From positions 20,351,117 to 20,415,116 of the forward strand of contig NC_087261.1 in the NCBI RefSeq assembly GCF_037042905.1: a stretch of 64,000 nt of DNA, written 5' to 3'. The DNA is from Lytechinus pictus. Its lineage: Eukaryota; Echinodermata; Echinoidea; Temnopleuroida; Toxopneustidae. Below are positions 46,620 through 56,280 of this stretch, one piece after another. The position numbers and the translations under genes are program-made. Positions within the stretch are counted from its first letter, which is position 1. Each line of letters starts with the position of its first letter. Under the pieces are notes generated by a model. It was not told where the DNA came from, made no database searches, and saw nothing but the letters and a program-made list of their open reading frames with translations.

Positions 46620-46900
46620 ACTTCAATTCATCTGAACTATTATCTATTCGACAGTACATTATAACTGTGGTGAATTCCATATGAACTAGGGAAGTTTGTT
46701 TTTCACGTACTACTGTGGTATAATTCTCTCCAAGTTCAATTCTTTGCTTTCATCACATACTTACTTAATGACCGGGGGCTGGGTAATACTGTCACTGTGG
46801 AGCTTGATACAAACTACCACTGTGATATATTCCACACGACCACAGTGGAACCCTCCATACAGTAAAACTGTGGCATTTCCACACATTACCACTGTGGCAG
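46620..46900. repeat. ACCACTGTGG-type short repeats at the lectin 3' end
   Basis: At least seven variants of CCACTGTGG or ACTGTGG / CCACAGTGG occur at about 20-40 bp spacing. The last lectin codons (CAG TGG TAA) lie at the edge of this run, so the presumed 3' UTR consists of it. Confidence 0.55.
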
Positions 46901-47137
46901 CTTACAGATATAACCCGTCACAGTGAATTCGCTGTCGTTGTCTGTGTCACAGTCAAGATCATTCCACTTATATTCGTTGGACGTGTGAAACTCGGCACAG
47001 TCTTGCCCTCCTCCATAGTTGTTCGGCTGATCAGTATCCCAATACTTGTAGTCTACGCTCGAGCCGTCACTCCATTCCCAACTACCTTCTGTACTCTTGT
47101 CATGAAATCCAATCCAAACTCTAGTAAAGGACGTTAT
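46886..47137 (-). CDS. C-type lectin exon 3 (terminal)
   Basis: 252 nt after the acceptor ATCATCAG|ATA. It encodes ITSFTRVWIGFHD, WEWSDGS, the QPN and WND motifs, and YICKLPQW before TAA. It contains both Ca site-2 motifs. Confidence 0.93.
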   Translation of the reverse strand: MTSFTRVWIGFHDKSTEGSWEWSDGSSVDYKYWDTDQPNNYGGGQDCAEFHTSNEYKWNDLDCDTDNDSEFTVTGYICKLPQW

Positions 47138-49226
47138 CTGATGATAGGAAATAATAGCAGAACATTCTTTTGTTCTTCTTGAAAAAAATGGTCATAAAAA
47201 ACAATATGGGTAATATGGACGGCTGGGCCATAGAAGTGGAATATGGGCAGACAGTTTATTCTTATAAAGACTTCATTCTATGGAACAATTTTCCATCTCC
47301 CTTAATAGTACGGCAATTTCCAAATTCAAAAGACAATATCTTCTTTTTATCAGATGCAATGATCTATGAAATTGATTCTTTACCATTCTTAGTTGCTTTC
47401 TTCATTTTCTTTATACATTTTGTACATTTTATATATAATTGAATTTCGATTTTAATGTTTCCTAGTTTAATTCATTTTTTATTCGGTAGGTTTGCGAGCA
47501 TGGGCGGAAATCCCAGGGGGGGGACGCGTACCCCTATGATTTGGAAGGGGGGGGGGCAAAATATCAAATGTCCCCCAACTATTTGTAATATAAAAAACGT
47601 TTTTCCCAAGTGTGACCCCCCTTTTGAAAGTGATAACTTTTTTTTTTGCTTGTCAAATTTATTTTGGACGAAATTACCTTACATTTTAGGTGATAACCTA
47701 TTTTTTTTGCTTGTCAAATCCCACCCCCTTGGAAAAACCTGGATCCGCCCCTGGTCCCCCGACCTTTGGGGAGAGATTTCCGCCCATGTTTGCGAGGATC
47801 ATTTCCTACAACGCATCTATGTATTTGTCCTGCATCCTCCCACGACAGACATGTGTATAACCTTGTTTGTAAAATGATATGTACGTATGAAATACTTTTA
47901 ATCTTGAATTGCAAATGAATGAAATGAAAATAGTGTTTTCAAGGGAAAGGAATGAAAGGTTTACCACTTTAGTGCGGAGGTCTTCATATAGCACTGCAAG
48001 AAAATCCATCTCATCTTTAGAATGTATAGAAGTGAGATGTCCCAGGCTAAGGGGAGCATCGATTCCAGTACAAGGAACGGAGAAACTTGAACAGTGCATC
48101 TCAGCTCCAAGCCAAGTGATATTCTTCACCGAGAAATACCTAAGAAATTGGCAAGATGTCGACAATATCAAGTTTAAAAATAAGACTTCACGATTATCAT
48201 CGTTTCCATCTTAAAAAATAAAATACGCTTCAATTTGCTTTTTATTTGAGACACGAGACACGTCATCGGTTTTCTGGAATCATGTTTAATTACACTTTTA
48301 TTTATTATTGGTCGGTGTCATGCGATCGTTTTGATTGCTTGAAAATGTGATATATGAAAACTCATTAACCCCAACTGCAAGTTAATCGAGGAAATAGCGT
48401 TTATTTAATAAGAATCTTGCACAGTGCCTTAAATTGTCAAGGCGAATGTATTGCAAATAACCCGATCCCTTTCCTCGAAATGTTTAATTTTGGTAGACTC
48501 TTGCCCTTTAATCGATCTCAGACTTCAAAGAAAGCAATTACCTTGAACACGGAAGAGGCTGAAAAAAGGAACATTTCGCATAAACACTTGGAATGAAGAA
48601 CGACTTAGTATTTTAATATCATACATAATGAGGCAACTTTATGTTTTTCGATACAATCATTGTTAACTGATACAGGCCATCCCCCATCTACAATATTGGG
48701 GGACATACATGTACCCTACCTCTTCCCCATGATCATCTACTACGAGTCAAGTGAACATAAGCGTGACACAGACTTCCGTCCCTCGAAATTATTTGTATTG
48801 TTGGTCTTTTATAATACTGATCGGAAGCACACTGGGTCCTAACAATACGAATTGAAACACAATAAAAATCTTAGGCCTTGGCATTGATATTAAAATTGTA
48901 ATAGAAAACAAGTTAGTAAATTGAAATTGAAATGATAATGTTATTATATTCATGAGAGAATCGCGAATTTGAATTTTCTACATAAACAAAAGCAAGATCA
49001 TTCTGACTGATTAATCAAAATTTCCTACAAGGAGAATTAACAGGTAAAAATACTGTGGAAAAACAACCATGGCTCTATCCGTCGAGGGTGCTTACCTGTA
49101 ACAGTTATGTTGAAAAGGGGTCCACAGTGGGGGACACCCACACCCGTCGGCTTGGCAGCCCGGTAGGGTCGGCAGCATTACAGCCAACGTTGCGATGGCC
49201 AAGAGGGTCAACATCTTCTTCAGCAT
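46886..49226 (-). CDS. Secreted single-domain C-type lectin (echinoidin-like)
   Basis: Secreted Ca-dependent sugar-binding protein, probably immune or coelomic. Three minus-strand exons (49226-49096, 48139-47965, 47137-46886) splice in compatible phases to 185 aa. Residues 1-26 are a signal peptide. The C-type lectin fold spans about 31-183: CPPLW at 31-35 paired with C42 (long-form loop), C60 with C180 (YICKL), and C149 with C165. Calcium/sugar residues are QPN at 139-141 and WND at 160-162; QPN is a variant of the mannose EPN and galactose QPD triplets. Extra cysteines C24, C29 and C67 could make interchain bonds, as known for dimeric echinoidin. N50-I-T is a glycosylation sequon. The stop TAA lies within a run of CCACAGTGG-type repeats. 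Sugar preference cannot be fixed from QPN alone. Confidence 0.92.
47499..47788. mobile_element. 290-bp element in lectin intron 2, 8-bp TSD
   Basis: CATGGGCGGAAATCCCAGGG and AGAGATTTCCGCCCATG ends; both flanks (47491-47498 and 47789-47796) read TTTGCGAG. Same terminal family as the outer element at 43753-46160. Contains TTGCTTGTCAAATTT twice. Confidence 0.88.
47965..48139 (-). CDS. C-type lectin exon 2
   Basis: 175 nt after the acceptor AATTTCTTAG. It encodes YFSVKNITWLGAEMHC, GHLTSIHS and DFLAVLYEDLRTKV, the first helix and strand of the CTLD. The donor is AAAGTG|GTAAAC, phase 0. Confidence 0.92.
48140..49095. other. Lectin intron 1
   Basis: 956 bp of AT-rich sequence; no exon or mobile element recognised. 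Confidence 0.6.
49096..49226 (-). CDS. C-type lectin exon 1
   Basis: 131 nt: ATG, hydrophobic signal peptide (MLKKMLTLLAIATLAVML), CQADGCGCPPLW and NCY. The donor is TACAG|GTAAGC; AG plus G of the next exon gives Arg44. Confidence 0.92.
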
Positions 49227-49270
49227 TTTGGCCTCAAAATTAGCAGCTGTTCTTTCGCAACTGGTTGCTG

Positions 49271-49280
49271 CTCATATAAA
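49271..49280 (-). promoter_or_regulatory. Candidate TATA box of the lectin gene
   Basis: TTTATATGAG on the minus strand, 45 bp upstream of the lectin ATG. It would give a start site around 49245 and a 5' UTR of about 20 nt. Inference from spacing only. Confidence 0.4.
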
Positions 49281-49483
49281 ACTGACGAAGAGGTGTATTT
49301 AACATTTCTAGTTGTGTACTTTATGCCATGATGAGGAAGTTGAGGAAATCTCACTGGCTAGAAATGTTAAGTGTTGTAATCGACCCCCGCAGGGGCGGCA
49401 ATGGAGTATTTTGAGAAGGGACGGGCAGGACAACCAAATTGTGAGGTCATTTTTTTCTGGATTGAATGATATCATGAATATGG

Positions 49484-49830
49484 GGACAATAATAATAATA
49501 ATGATAATGATAATAATAATAATGATAATAATAATAATAAATGATAATATAGGTATATTTACCCAGTGAAGCCATTTCAGTTCTGAAAACCTTTCTCCCA
49601 GCGGGCCCTGCTATTATCATTACCCCGGCTTTAGCTGGGCTGCATAGACGCTCAAGCATTCAAGAAATTTCTCCCTATACCGGTTACCCATTCACCTCAC
49701 CTGGGTTGAGTGCAGCACAATGTGGATACATTTCTTGTTAAAGGAAAATTACGCCATGGCTGCGATTCGAACCCACGACCCTCTTTTTTTAAGTCAGAAG
49801 ACTAATCCACTGGGCCACAACGCTCCACTA
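49484..49830 (-). mobile_element. tRNA-derived SINE, copy 2
   Basis: Minus strand: GTGGCCCAGTGGATTAGTC (A-box region), then GGGTCGTGGGTTCGAATC (B box), a body with CACTCAACCCAGGTGAGGTG, and an (ATT/ATC)n tail at 49485-49545. Same family as copy 3. Confidence 0.8.
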
Positions 49831-50365
49831 AGAGATTTGCCCAACCAAGTTGCTTTTTTCTAAATAAGCTTCTTTCTTTTGGGCTTCACTTTTCTTCCTT
49901 TTTCACCCCTTTTTTCACTCCTAAAAAACTTCAAAGGGAGGTCGCCCCTTAGACCCCCACGTAGAAACTATAATCCTTAATTGGTAATTAATATGAAGGA
50001 AATCCTTTCGAGAGAAGATGTGTGATTCGTAGCTAAATAAAGGGGTTGGGGCTATCAATTTTATTTTATCTGTGCCTCTTCCTTGAGGATTTATTGTTTC
50101 AAAATATTTACATGTTATAATTAACAACTTATGTATAACCTTCTCAAGAGTCAAATAATATAATACTTACAATGTGGGATTTCAAAATAGACAAAACGAA
50201 AAATTCATGAAAATCTGATGAACATCACATTGGCAGAAAAAAAGGGGGAGTAGGGTGAACGTTCGTTGTTCTATCTTCTGCCCTAAGTGGCATTCTCAAC
50301 GTGATACGCCACTGATGTCTCTCAGTAATACACTGCCATGACTACGGATGACGCCAATCACTAAT

Positions 50366-51415
50366 GCGTATACCAGGTACAGATCAAGAGTTGGTCGAGG
50401 GGCATACCCTCCCCTCCCTCAAAAAAGGGGTGGAAATGGAGAAGGAAAGGAAACAGAATGGTGAAAGGAGAGGGAGAAAGAAAAGAATGGAAAGAGAGCA
50501 GGGGAGAAAGGGAATGGGAAGAGAAGGAACTAGAGACAGAGTGAGAGGACAACCGAAAGGAAAGGGGAATGAGAGGAAAAAAAAACGAAGCAAAAGAAGG
50601 GCAAGAGAGAGAGAGGGAGGGGGGTGGAAGGTGATGAGGGAGGGGGAAAGAGGAGCAAAGGAATCGAAAGGGAGAAGGGAAATAAATGAACGAAAAGAGG
50701 AAAAACATAAATAACAAAAGGGAAACGGAGAGGAAAGAAAACGGGGGAAAGGGAAGGACGGCGTGAAGGTCGGTGCATTTTTTTTTAGTTATATCTTTCT
50801 TTTTTGTACTTTTTCTACTACAGAGGAATGGAAGAAAAACTGAAAAATCGGGTGTCACATGATCCTGCCTTTGACAGGTGCGAGACCAGAAGGCAAGGGG
50901 ACTTGCCATTCTCCCACAACCAAAAAAAGAGAAAGAAATTGAAAGGAAAAGAGAAATGGAAGGAAGAGCGGGAGAAAAAGGCTGCGCCAAAACGGCCTTG
51001 CCCTCCATACAAAACAGTGACGAGAAGAAGGCAGCCATCGACCTAGTAGGCCTATATCAAAATATTATATCATGACTTGGTGCTTGTAATAATAATATTA
51101 AAAAAAATCACCACGCGCTTCGCGCATTATGCCTTTAATGTTACGTATACCCCTCCTGCTGATGAGGTTAAACTGTTTTTAGGTCAATATATCATAATCT
51201 TAGCTCGCGCTTCGCACTTGCAATTTTTTTAACTGTCTGATAGGCATATACAAATCATTTTCATGAATTCAAAATTGTGCTTTAAATTCCCTTCAAGTTC
51301 CCTTCTTTTCCCTGACGAGTTATTACCAATACTATACACACCACCAAAATCTACCATATTGATTCCAATTATTGGCCCTCCTCCCTATGAAATCCTGGAT
51401 CCGCTTGTGGCATAT
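50366..51415. mobile_element. Probable decayed element with purine tract and CpG cores
   Basis: CCCTCCCCTCCCTC precedes a 50420-50765 purine-rich tract. After that come ACGCGCTTCGCGCATT (near 51112) and GCTCGCGCTTCGCACTTGCA (51202), and a right end CCTGGATCCGCTTGTGG (51393). This order (C-rich end, purine tract, cores, CTGGATCCGC end) repeats that of 43979-46126. Confidence 0.5.
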
Positions 51416-51732
51416 TCATATCCCTTTCCTACCATCCCGTCCCCAGGAAAAAAAAATTCAATTGGCCTACTTTGTCTGAAGTCATACACGGCTGTTTTTA
51501 ACGCACTATGATAATAAAACAAAATCAATTTGCAGGAAAAAACAAGTTCCTTGAATAACATTTTCCCCAGGCAATAGCACTTTTCAAACATCCTTTGACA
51601 TCTATAGGCTATATGTAGCCTATCTAATACCAGGATGTATGAGAACAATTAGTATCGTTATCATTATTACATAGCCTACAAATTCGCGTTCATAATTACC
51701 TATTTTACGGTCTTTAGTTTGACTTTTATTTA

Positions 51733-52130
51733 ATGGTGGTTTTAAGGGTCAAGTAGTACAATGGGACAAGTTACAAATATATAGTCATTGGTCCAGTACG
51801 TCCAAAAATCCAAGATGGATTCCAAAATGGGGTCTAAACTGACTGTCGTTAAAAAAACCCCGACATAGTTTGTTTAATATCCGCCTGGGAAAATATGATT
51901 TGGTGTTTAAACCAATTGTTTAAAGGATTAAGTAATTTTGGACAAGTTACAAGGACATTTTTAGTGGTCCTGTATGTTGAAAATCCAAGATGGCTTCCAA
52001 AAATGGGGTCTAAACTGACTGTCGTTAGAAAAAAACCCGACATAGTTTAATATCTGCCTGAGGTATATGATTTGGGCGCCTAACCCATGGTGTAAAGGGT
52101 CAAGTACTACATTGTGACAAGTTAAAATAG
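51733..52130. repeat. ~175-bp tandem repeat, two to three units
   Basis: AAGGGTCAAGTAGTAC..., GGGTCTAAACTGACTGTCGT and CCGACATAGTTT each recur at about 51825 and 52005, with a third partial start near 52095. Confidence 0.7.
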
Positions 52131-53234
52131 GAGTGGGTTATAAATGGTTGATCTGTCATTTTGCTGAGGGAACAATTTGTATGTGTTCCTTTTACCCTAT
52201 CTTTGTGATGATTGAATCATATCACATAAAACTTAATCCAGTTGTAAGAAATGAATTGTAATTTACGGGTGTAAGGAATGTAAAAATTTAAACAGCATAA
52301 TGTAATTCTAATATTATAGTATACCCTTCTAGAGTGTCATTAATATTTTCGTGGGACACGCTGTATAAGGCGTACACATACGTGCCACACCCAAACTATA
52401 TACGGGCCCAATGAGCATTGGTTAGTGCAGGTATTAGGTTTTTTGTTTTGTTTGTGCTTTCGTAAAGTTAACATCTAATCGCTTGAGTTTCCCGTCAGTC
52501 GCCATGTTTATGTTTCATGATTTATCTGTCTTCAAGGCTTCAAGCTGTTTAAGTCACCAAAGCATTCTCACTTTTATAAGGTGAACACCTACATCATTTG
52601 GATAAAGTTTGTAAATTAAATTATCAGAAGAAAGGAGGAGTCGTCCTTGTGATGTATTTGAAAACTCAATGCGGTGCTAAGCATTAATTATCGATTAATT
52701 TCTATATTGGGCAGAATACAGCTTTCGAATGCATTAGAATTGTAAAATACTAACATTAATATTTATCAAAACATAAGCGAGGTTTTAATCAATTATTGAT
52801 TTTTTTTAAATATTTTTTTTTACAATGGAATGATTAGACAAGACGATAGAAACATTCTATTTTGTAATCATTCGATCATTAATCATTGATTGATAATTCT
52901 TGTAGATGTATGATGGAGCATATGACAGTGTAACTCAATCTTTGGATATATTTGTGTCTAATATAAAGACTAATTCACATCTTTAATGATTTAGATAAAA
53001 GGAGAATGTAAATGAAACGGACAGGGTTCAGTTTGCATACATGTGGATGAATGTGAACGCTTGTTTTTGGTAAATATGTCTAAACATTTAAGGGAAATTA
53101 TACTTGGAAAGACATTTGGATTATTATCTTTATGTAGTTTTATTCTCGAGATTGGAGTCGGCTACCACATTGGGGACATCAAAACTTATAGTTGTTACCG
53201 TTGGCATCATCAAGGCCAGCTCACTGTCATCATT
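52131..53234. other. Intergenic, no gene recognised
   Basis: AT-rich sequence; an isolated TCGTGGGACACGCTGTATAA near 52350 resembles a mariner-like end. Confidence 0.4.
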
Positions 53235-53380
53235 CCAGGGGAGCGTTTCATGAAAGGACTTGTCGGACGTTTTACCCGACAGTTACCATAGCAACAGTGG
53301 TTCTCAGCCAATAAAAGTCAAGGAAAGTTGTCAGATCAGACGACTTGTTGGATGAGAATGTTGATGAAACGCTCCACAGG
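53235..53380. mobile_element. 146-bp MITE
   Basis: CCAGGGGAGCGTTTCATGAAA and TTGATGAAACGCTCCACAGG ends, inner ACTTGTCGGACG / CAGACGACTTGT pairing. Compare 60570-60704. Confidence 0.7.
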
Positions 53381-53724
53381 TTTTGTGCGTATGCATGATT
53401 GTGTGTGATTGGGTGTTGTGTTTAATTTATTCTGTGAATATCCAAAGTTCTTATCAATTCAAAGCAATAATTTTCTTAAATACATTTCAAATACTCGAGT
53501 GTTATGATAAGGTTTTAAAACTTTAGGAATTAATCAGTATTGATTTTCTGAAATCTCAAATGTTTGAACAAAGATTGAAATTATTTATATCCAATTTCTT
53601 TATTTTGTTAATTGAAGCCAGAAGCTGCTTATACATTAAATATTTTATAAATTGTAGTCAAAGTATAAGGGTTTTGTTGTACTAAGTATCAGTAGAAAAA
53701 CCCACCTCTCTCTTTTCTTCTGGA

Positions 53725-53942
53725 CCCAATATAATAATAAAAGTCAGTTCTTGTATAGTGCATAACACATTATGAATAACATCTCTATGCCCTTCCAAGG
53801 AATCAATTCCTGCCAGGTACCCATTCATCTCACCTGGGTTGAGTGCAGCACAATGTGGATAAATATCTTGGCTGGGATTTGAACCCACGACCCACTGTTT
53901 CAAAGTCCACAGAATAATCCACTGGGCCACAAACTCCACAAA
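53725..53942 (-). mobile_element. tRNA-derived SINE, copy 3
   Basis: Minus strand: GTGGCCCAGTGGATTATTC, GTGGGTTCAAATCCC, body CACTCAACCCAGGTGAGATG. B box mutated (TTCAAAT). Confidence 0.75.
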
Positions 53943-54622
53943 CATATAGGGCCGTGTCAAGTGATAATTATGTATATGAGTTTATTCTGGCTATTTTTTT
54001 TTCTAAGGGGAAGCACAATTTACAAAAAAAAAATATAACCAAAAGGAAGTATATCACATCAATTTTTATTTAATGTATTTAATCAGAATCTATGAGAGTA
54101 TAAATGAGCAGCTTTATTCAAGGTTTTACGCGTGAACACACCATAACTAATGCATTAAAGTTGAATTTTACACGTTTGTAGATTATTAATAGGAGACAAG
54201 CATGTACATTATTATTGTAAGAACACGATGGACCAAATAACCATGCCAATTTTGGGGATACCATTAGGAACATTTTTGGCTCTTTTTGGCTGATTGGCAC
54301 CCCATACTCCAGTCATTCATGATATTACAAGTATTTGTTACAATCTGAAACGCTTTTGTAGATCCATCAGTGACTGGATCAACAGCACCCTACACAACCT
54401 GAATATGAAGTGCCAAATGGTATCCAAACATTTTTGTGACATGTTAAAAAAGTGGAAAAATACATTAATTACTTACTTAATAATTTATTTATTCAACTGA
54501 ATTACAGTGATATATTTCTATATAACAAGAAGACCAAAATATACAGAATGTTATTTTGACAGGACACCAAATCAAAATAAATTTTCATGTTATTTTTTCA
54601 GATTTATCCAATAAAACACACT

Positions 54623-54949
54623 TTATTTCACATCCTCATTATTACATTCCTCTGTTATGTAATACACATTCATATAAACTAGTAATAAATAGTGACATTC
54701 ACTTTTGGGGGATTTACCAAATCTCTTAAAAAAGGCTCCCATGGTAGGAGTGACCATCAGCATCTGGGCTATTCCACGATTACCCACGTTACATTTGGAG
54801 ACACCTTGACTCATACTTAGAGCTGTAACTCCATTATTATTGATAGGAACTAAACATCTCTTTATCACAACATAGTACGCAGTCTGACTATCCTTTGTAT
54901 AAAAACAAAACTTGGGAAATTTCATTATGCTCCTGGCAAATCTTTGCAA
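54623..54949 (-). other. Orphan open frame, possible terminal exon
   Basis: About 100 codons open on the minus strand with coding-like composition (MKFPKFCFYTKDSQTAYYVV ... CNVGNRGIAQMLMVTPTMG ... EECNNEDVK). It ends TAA directly overlapping AATAAA, as a compact 3' end would. An in-frame TGA precedes it, so it would need an acceptor. I recognise no family. DNA motifs of type GTAAC(G/A)TG(A/G)GTAA occur here and twice more nearby. Confidence 0.25.
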
Positions 54950-56060
54950 TGTGTCGGTTACTCATGTTACATGATTTGGACATGCATAAAATGAAAAGTG
55001 GCCATAAGTGAAAAGTATCCTCATACAAGGCTTTTATGAAAGTTGATTATATCCATTTCAAAGAAGTATATTAGGGAGACAAATTTGTATATAATTCAAA
55101 AAATAAAGAACACATGGTTTTTACTAGGGGTGCAGATAAAGTGGTTACTCACGTTACGGTTCAGATGGGCTATATGTACAAGGACACATTGAGCTCATGT
55201 CCACCAACCTATATAATTGCCCATCTGCATAACTTGGGATTAGTGTCTGCAATGAAAAATAACTGAAAATCCAGTTTGGCTTGCCATAGTTGTTGAGTCA
55301 TAAAGCCTCGTCCAGAAAGATTAACATTATCCTGAAGAATTTCCCTTGTATTTGTCGCTTTCTAATGCACTTTTGTATAATCGTATCTATGCATGTGATA
55401 CATATAATTATGAGCAAAACAAATTTTTATGTGGACAATAAAATGAAATTGAATTGAATGTGAGGAAGCCGAGCAACACTAATTAGGTACCCAGTCAAAA
55501 AGCCTGTCTCTAATCTGTTGCGCAGGAATCCCCACAAGGAGGTAGTCATTACCAATCTTCAAATTTTATTATAGATTGATTAATGGGGAATGCGGGAAAG
55601 CCACTATGAAAAGACGGTTACTGCCTTTATTATAAAGGCAGTAACCTGCCAACCCTAACGGTCAATCACTGTCCAATACTACATACAATTTTCTCACAGA
55701 AATAGGAACACATGAAGTAAAATGGCAATTTTCCTTTCCCCCAAAACAGGGATGTTCCTATTTAACAGGAAGACTTGGTAGGCAGGATTCCAGCTAAAAA
55801 GATTTAACAAAAACTTTTGACAAGTTGCCTTACAGTACTCAGACATGGTGAAACAAATTGATTCATTAATTTTTTGACAGTTTGAGTAGTCCATAGTTCA
55901 AGTATTTTGTAGCTAGTATACAAAAAATTGTCCCTCGTCTGAAAATATTTACTATGCCTCGTACCTCATCATGTCATATATCAAGTCTCTACTTTTACAC
56001 ACAGGCAACCCAAGTTACAATGTACTTTTGAAACTACACTTATAAAAGCAGTTTGATTTG
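54950..56060. other. Intergenic with repeated GTTACTCA(C/T)GTTAC motif
   Basis: The motif occurs at about 54956 and 55143 and in variant form at 54780. No supported gene; a (TATAAAGG)-type hairpin lies at 55612-55645. Confidence 0.4.
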
Positions 56061-56075
56061 AGCTTTCTTTTATTC

Positions 56076-56260
56076 ATCATCATCGCCTTTATTATCACTA
56101 TCATCATCATCACTACCATCATCGCCATCATGATCATCACTAACATCATCATCACCATGATGATGATGATCATCATCATCATCATCTTTATCACTATCAT
56201 CATCATCACTAACATCATCATCATCATCCTCATCATAATTATCACCATCATCACATTTAA
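56076..56260. repeat. (ATC)n trinucleotide repeat
   Basis: About 185 bp of imperfect ATC/ATG repeats. Open frames of Ile/Asp/Met runs on both strands are artefacts. Confidence 0.9.
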
Positions 56261-56280
56261 AAACTGTTCTTCCCACTTTG

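Noticed and set aside
47909-48214. 101-codon plus-strand frame
   Set aside because: Shadow of lectin exon 2 on the other strand.
50361-51038. 225-codon minus-strand frame
   Set aside because: Low-complexity Pro/Ser/Phe/Leu from a purine/pyrimidine tract; no domain.
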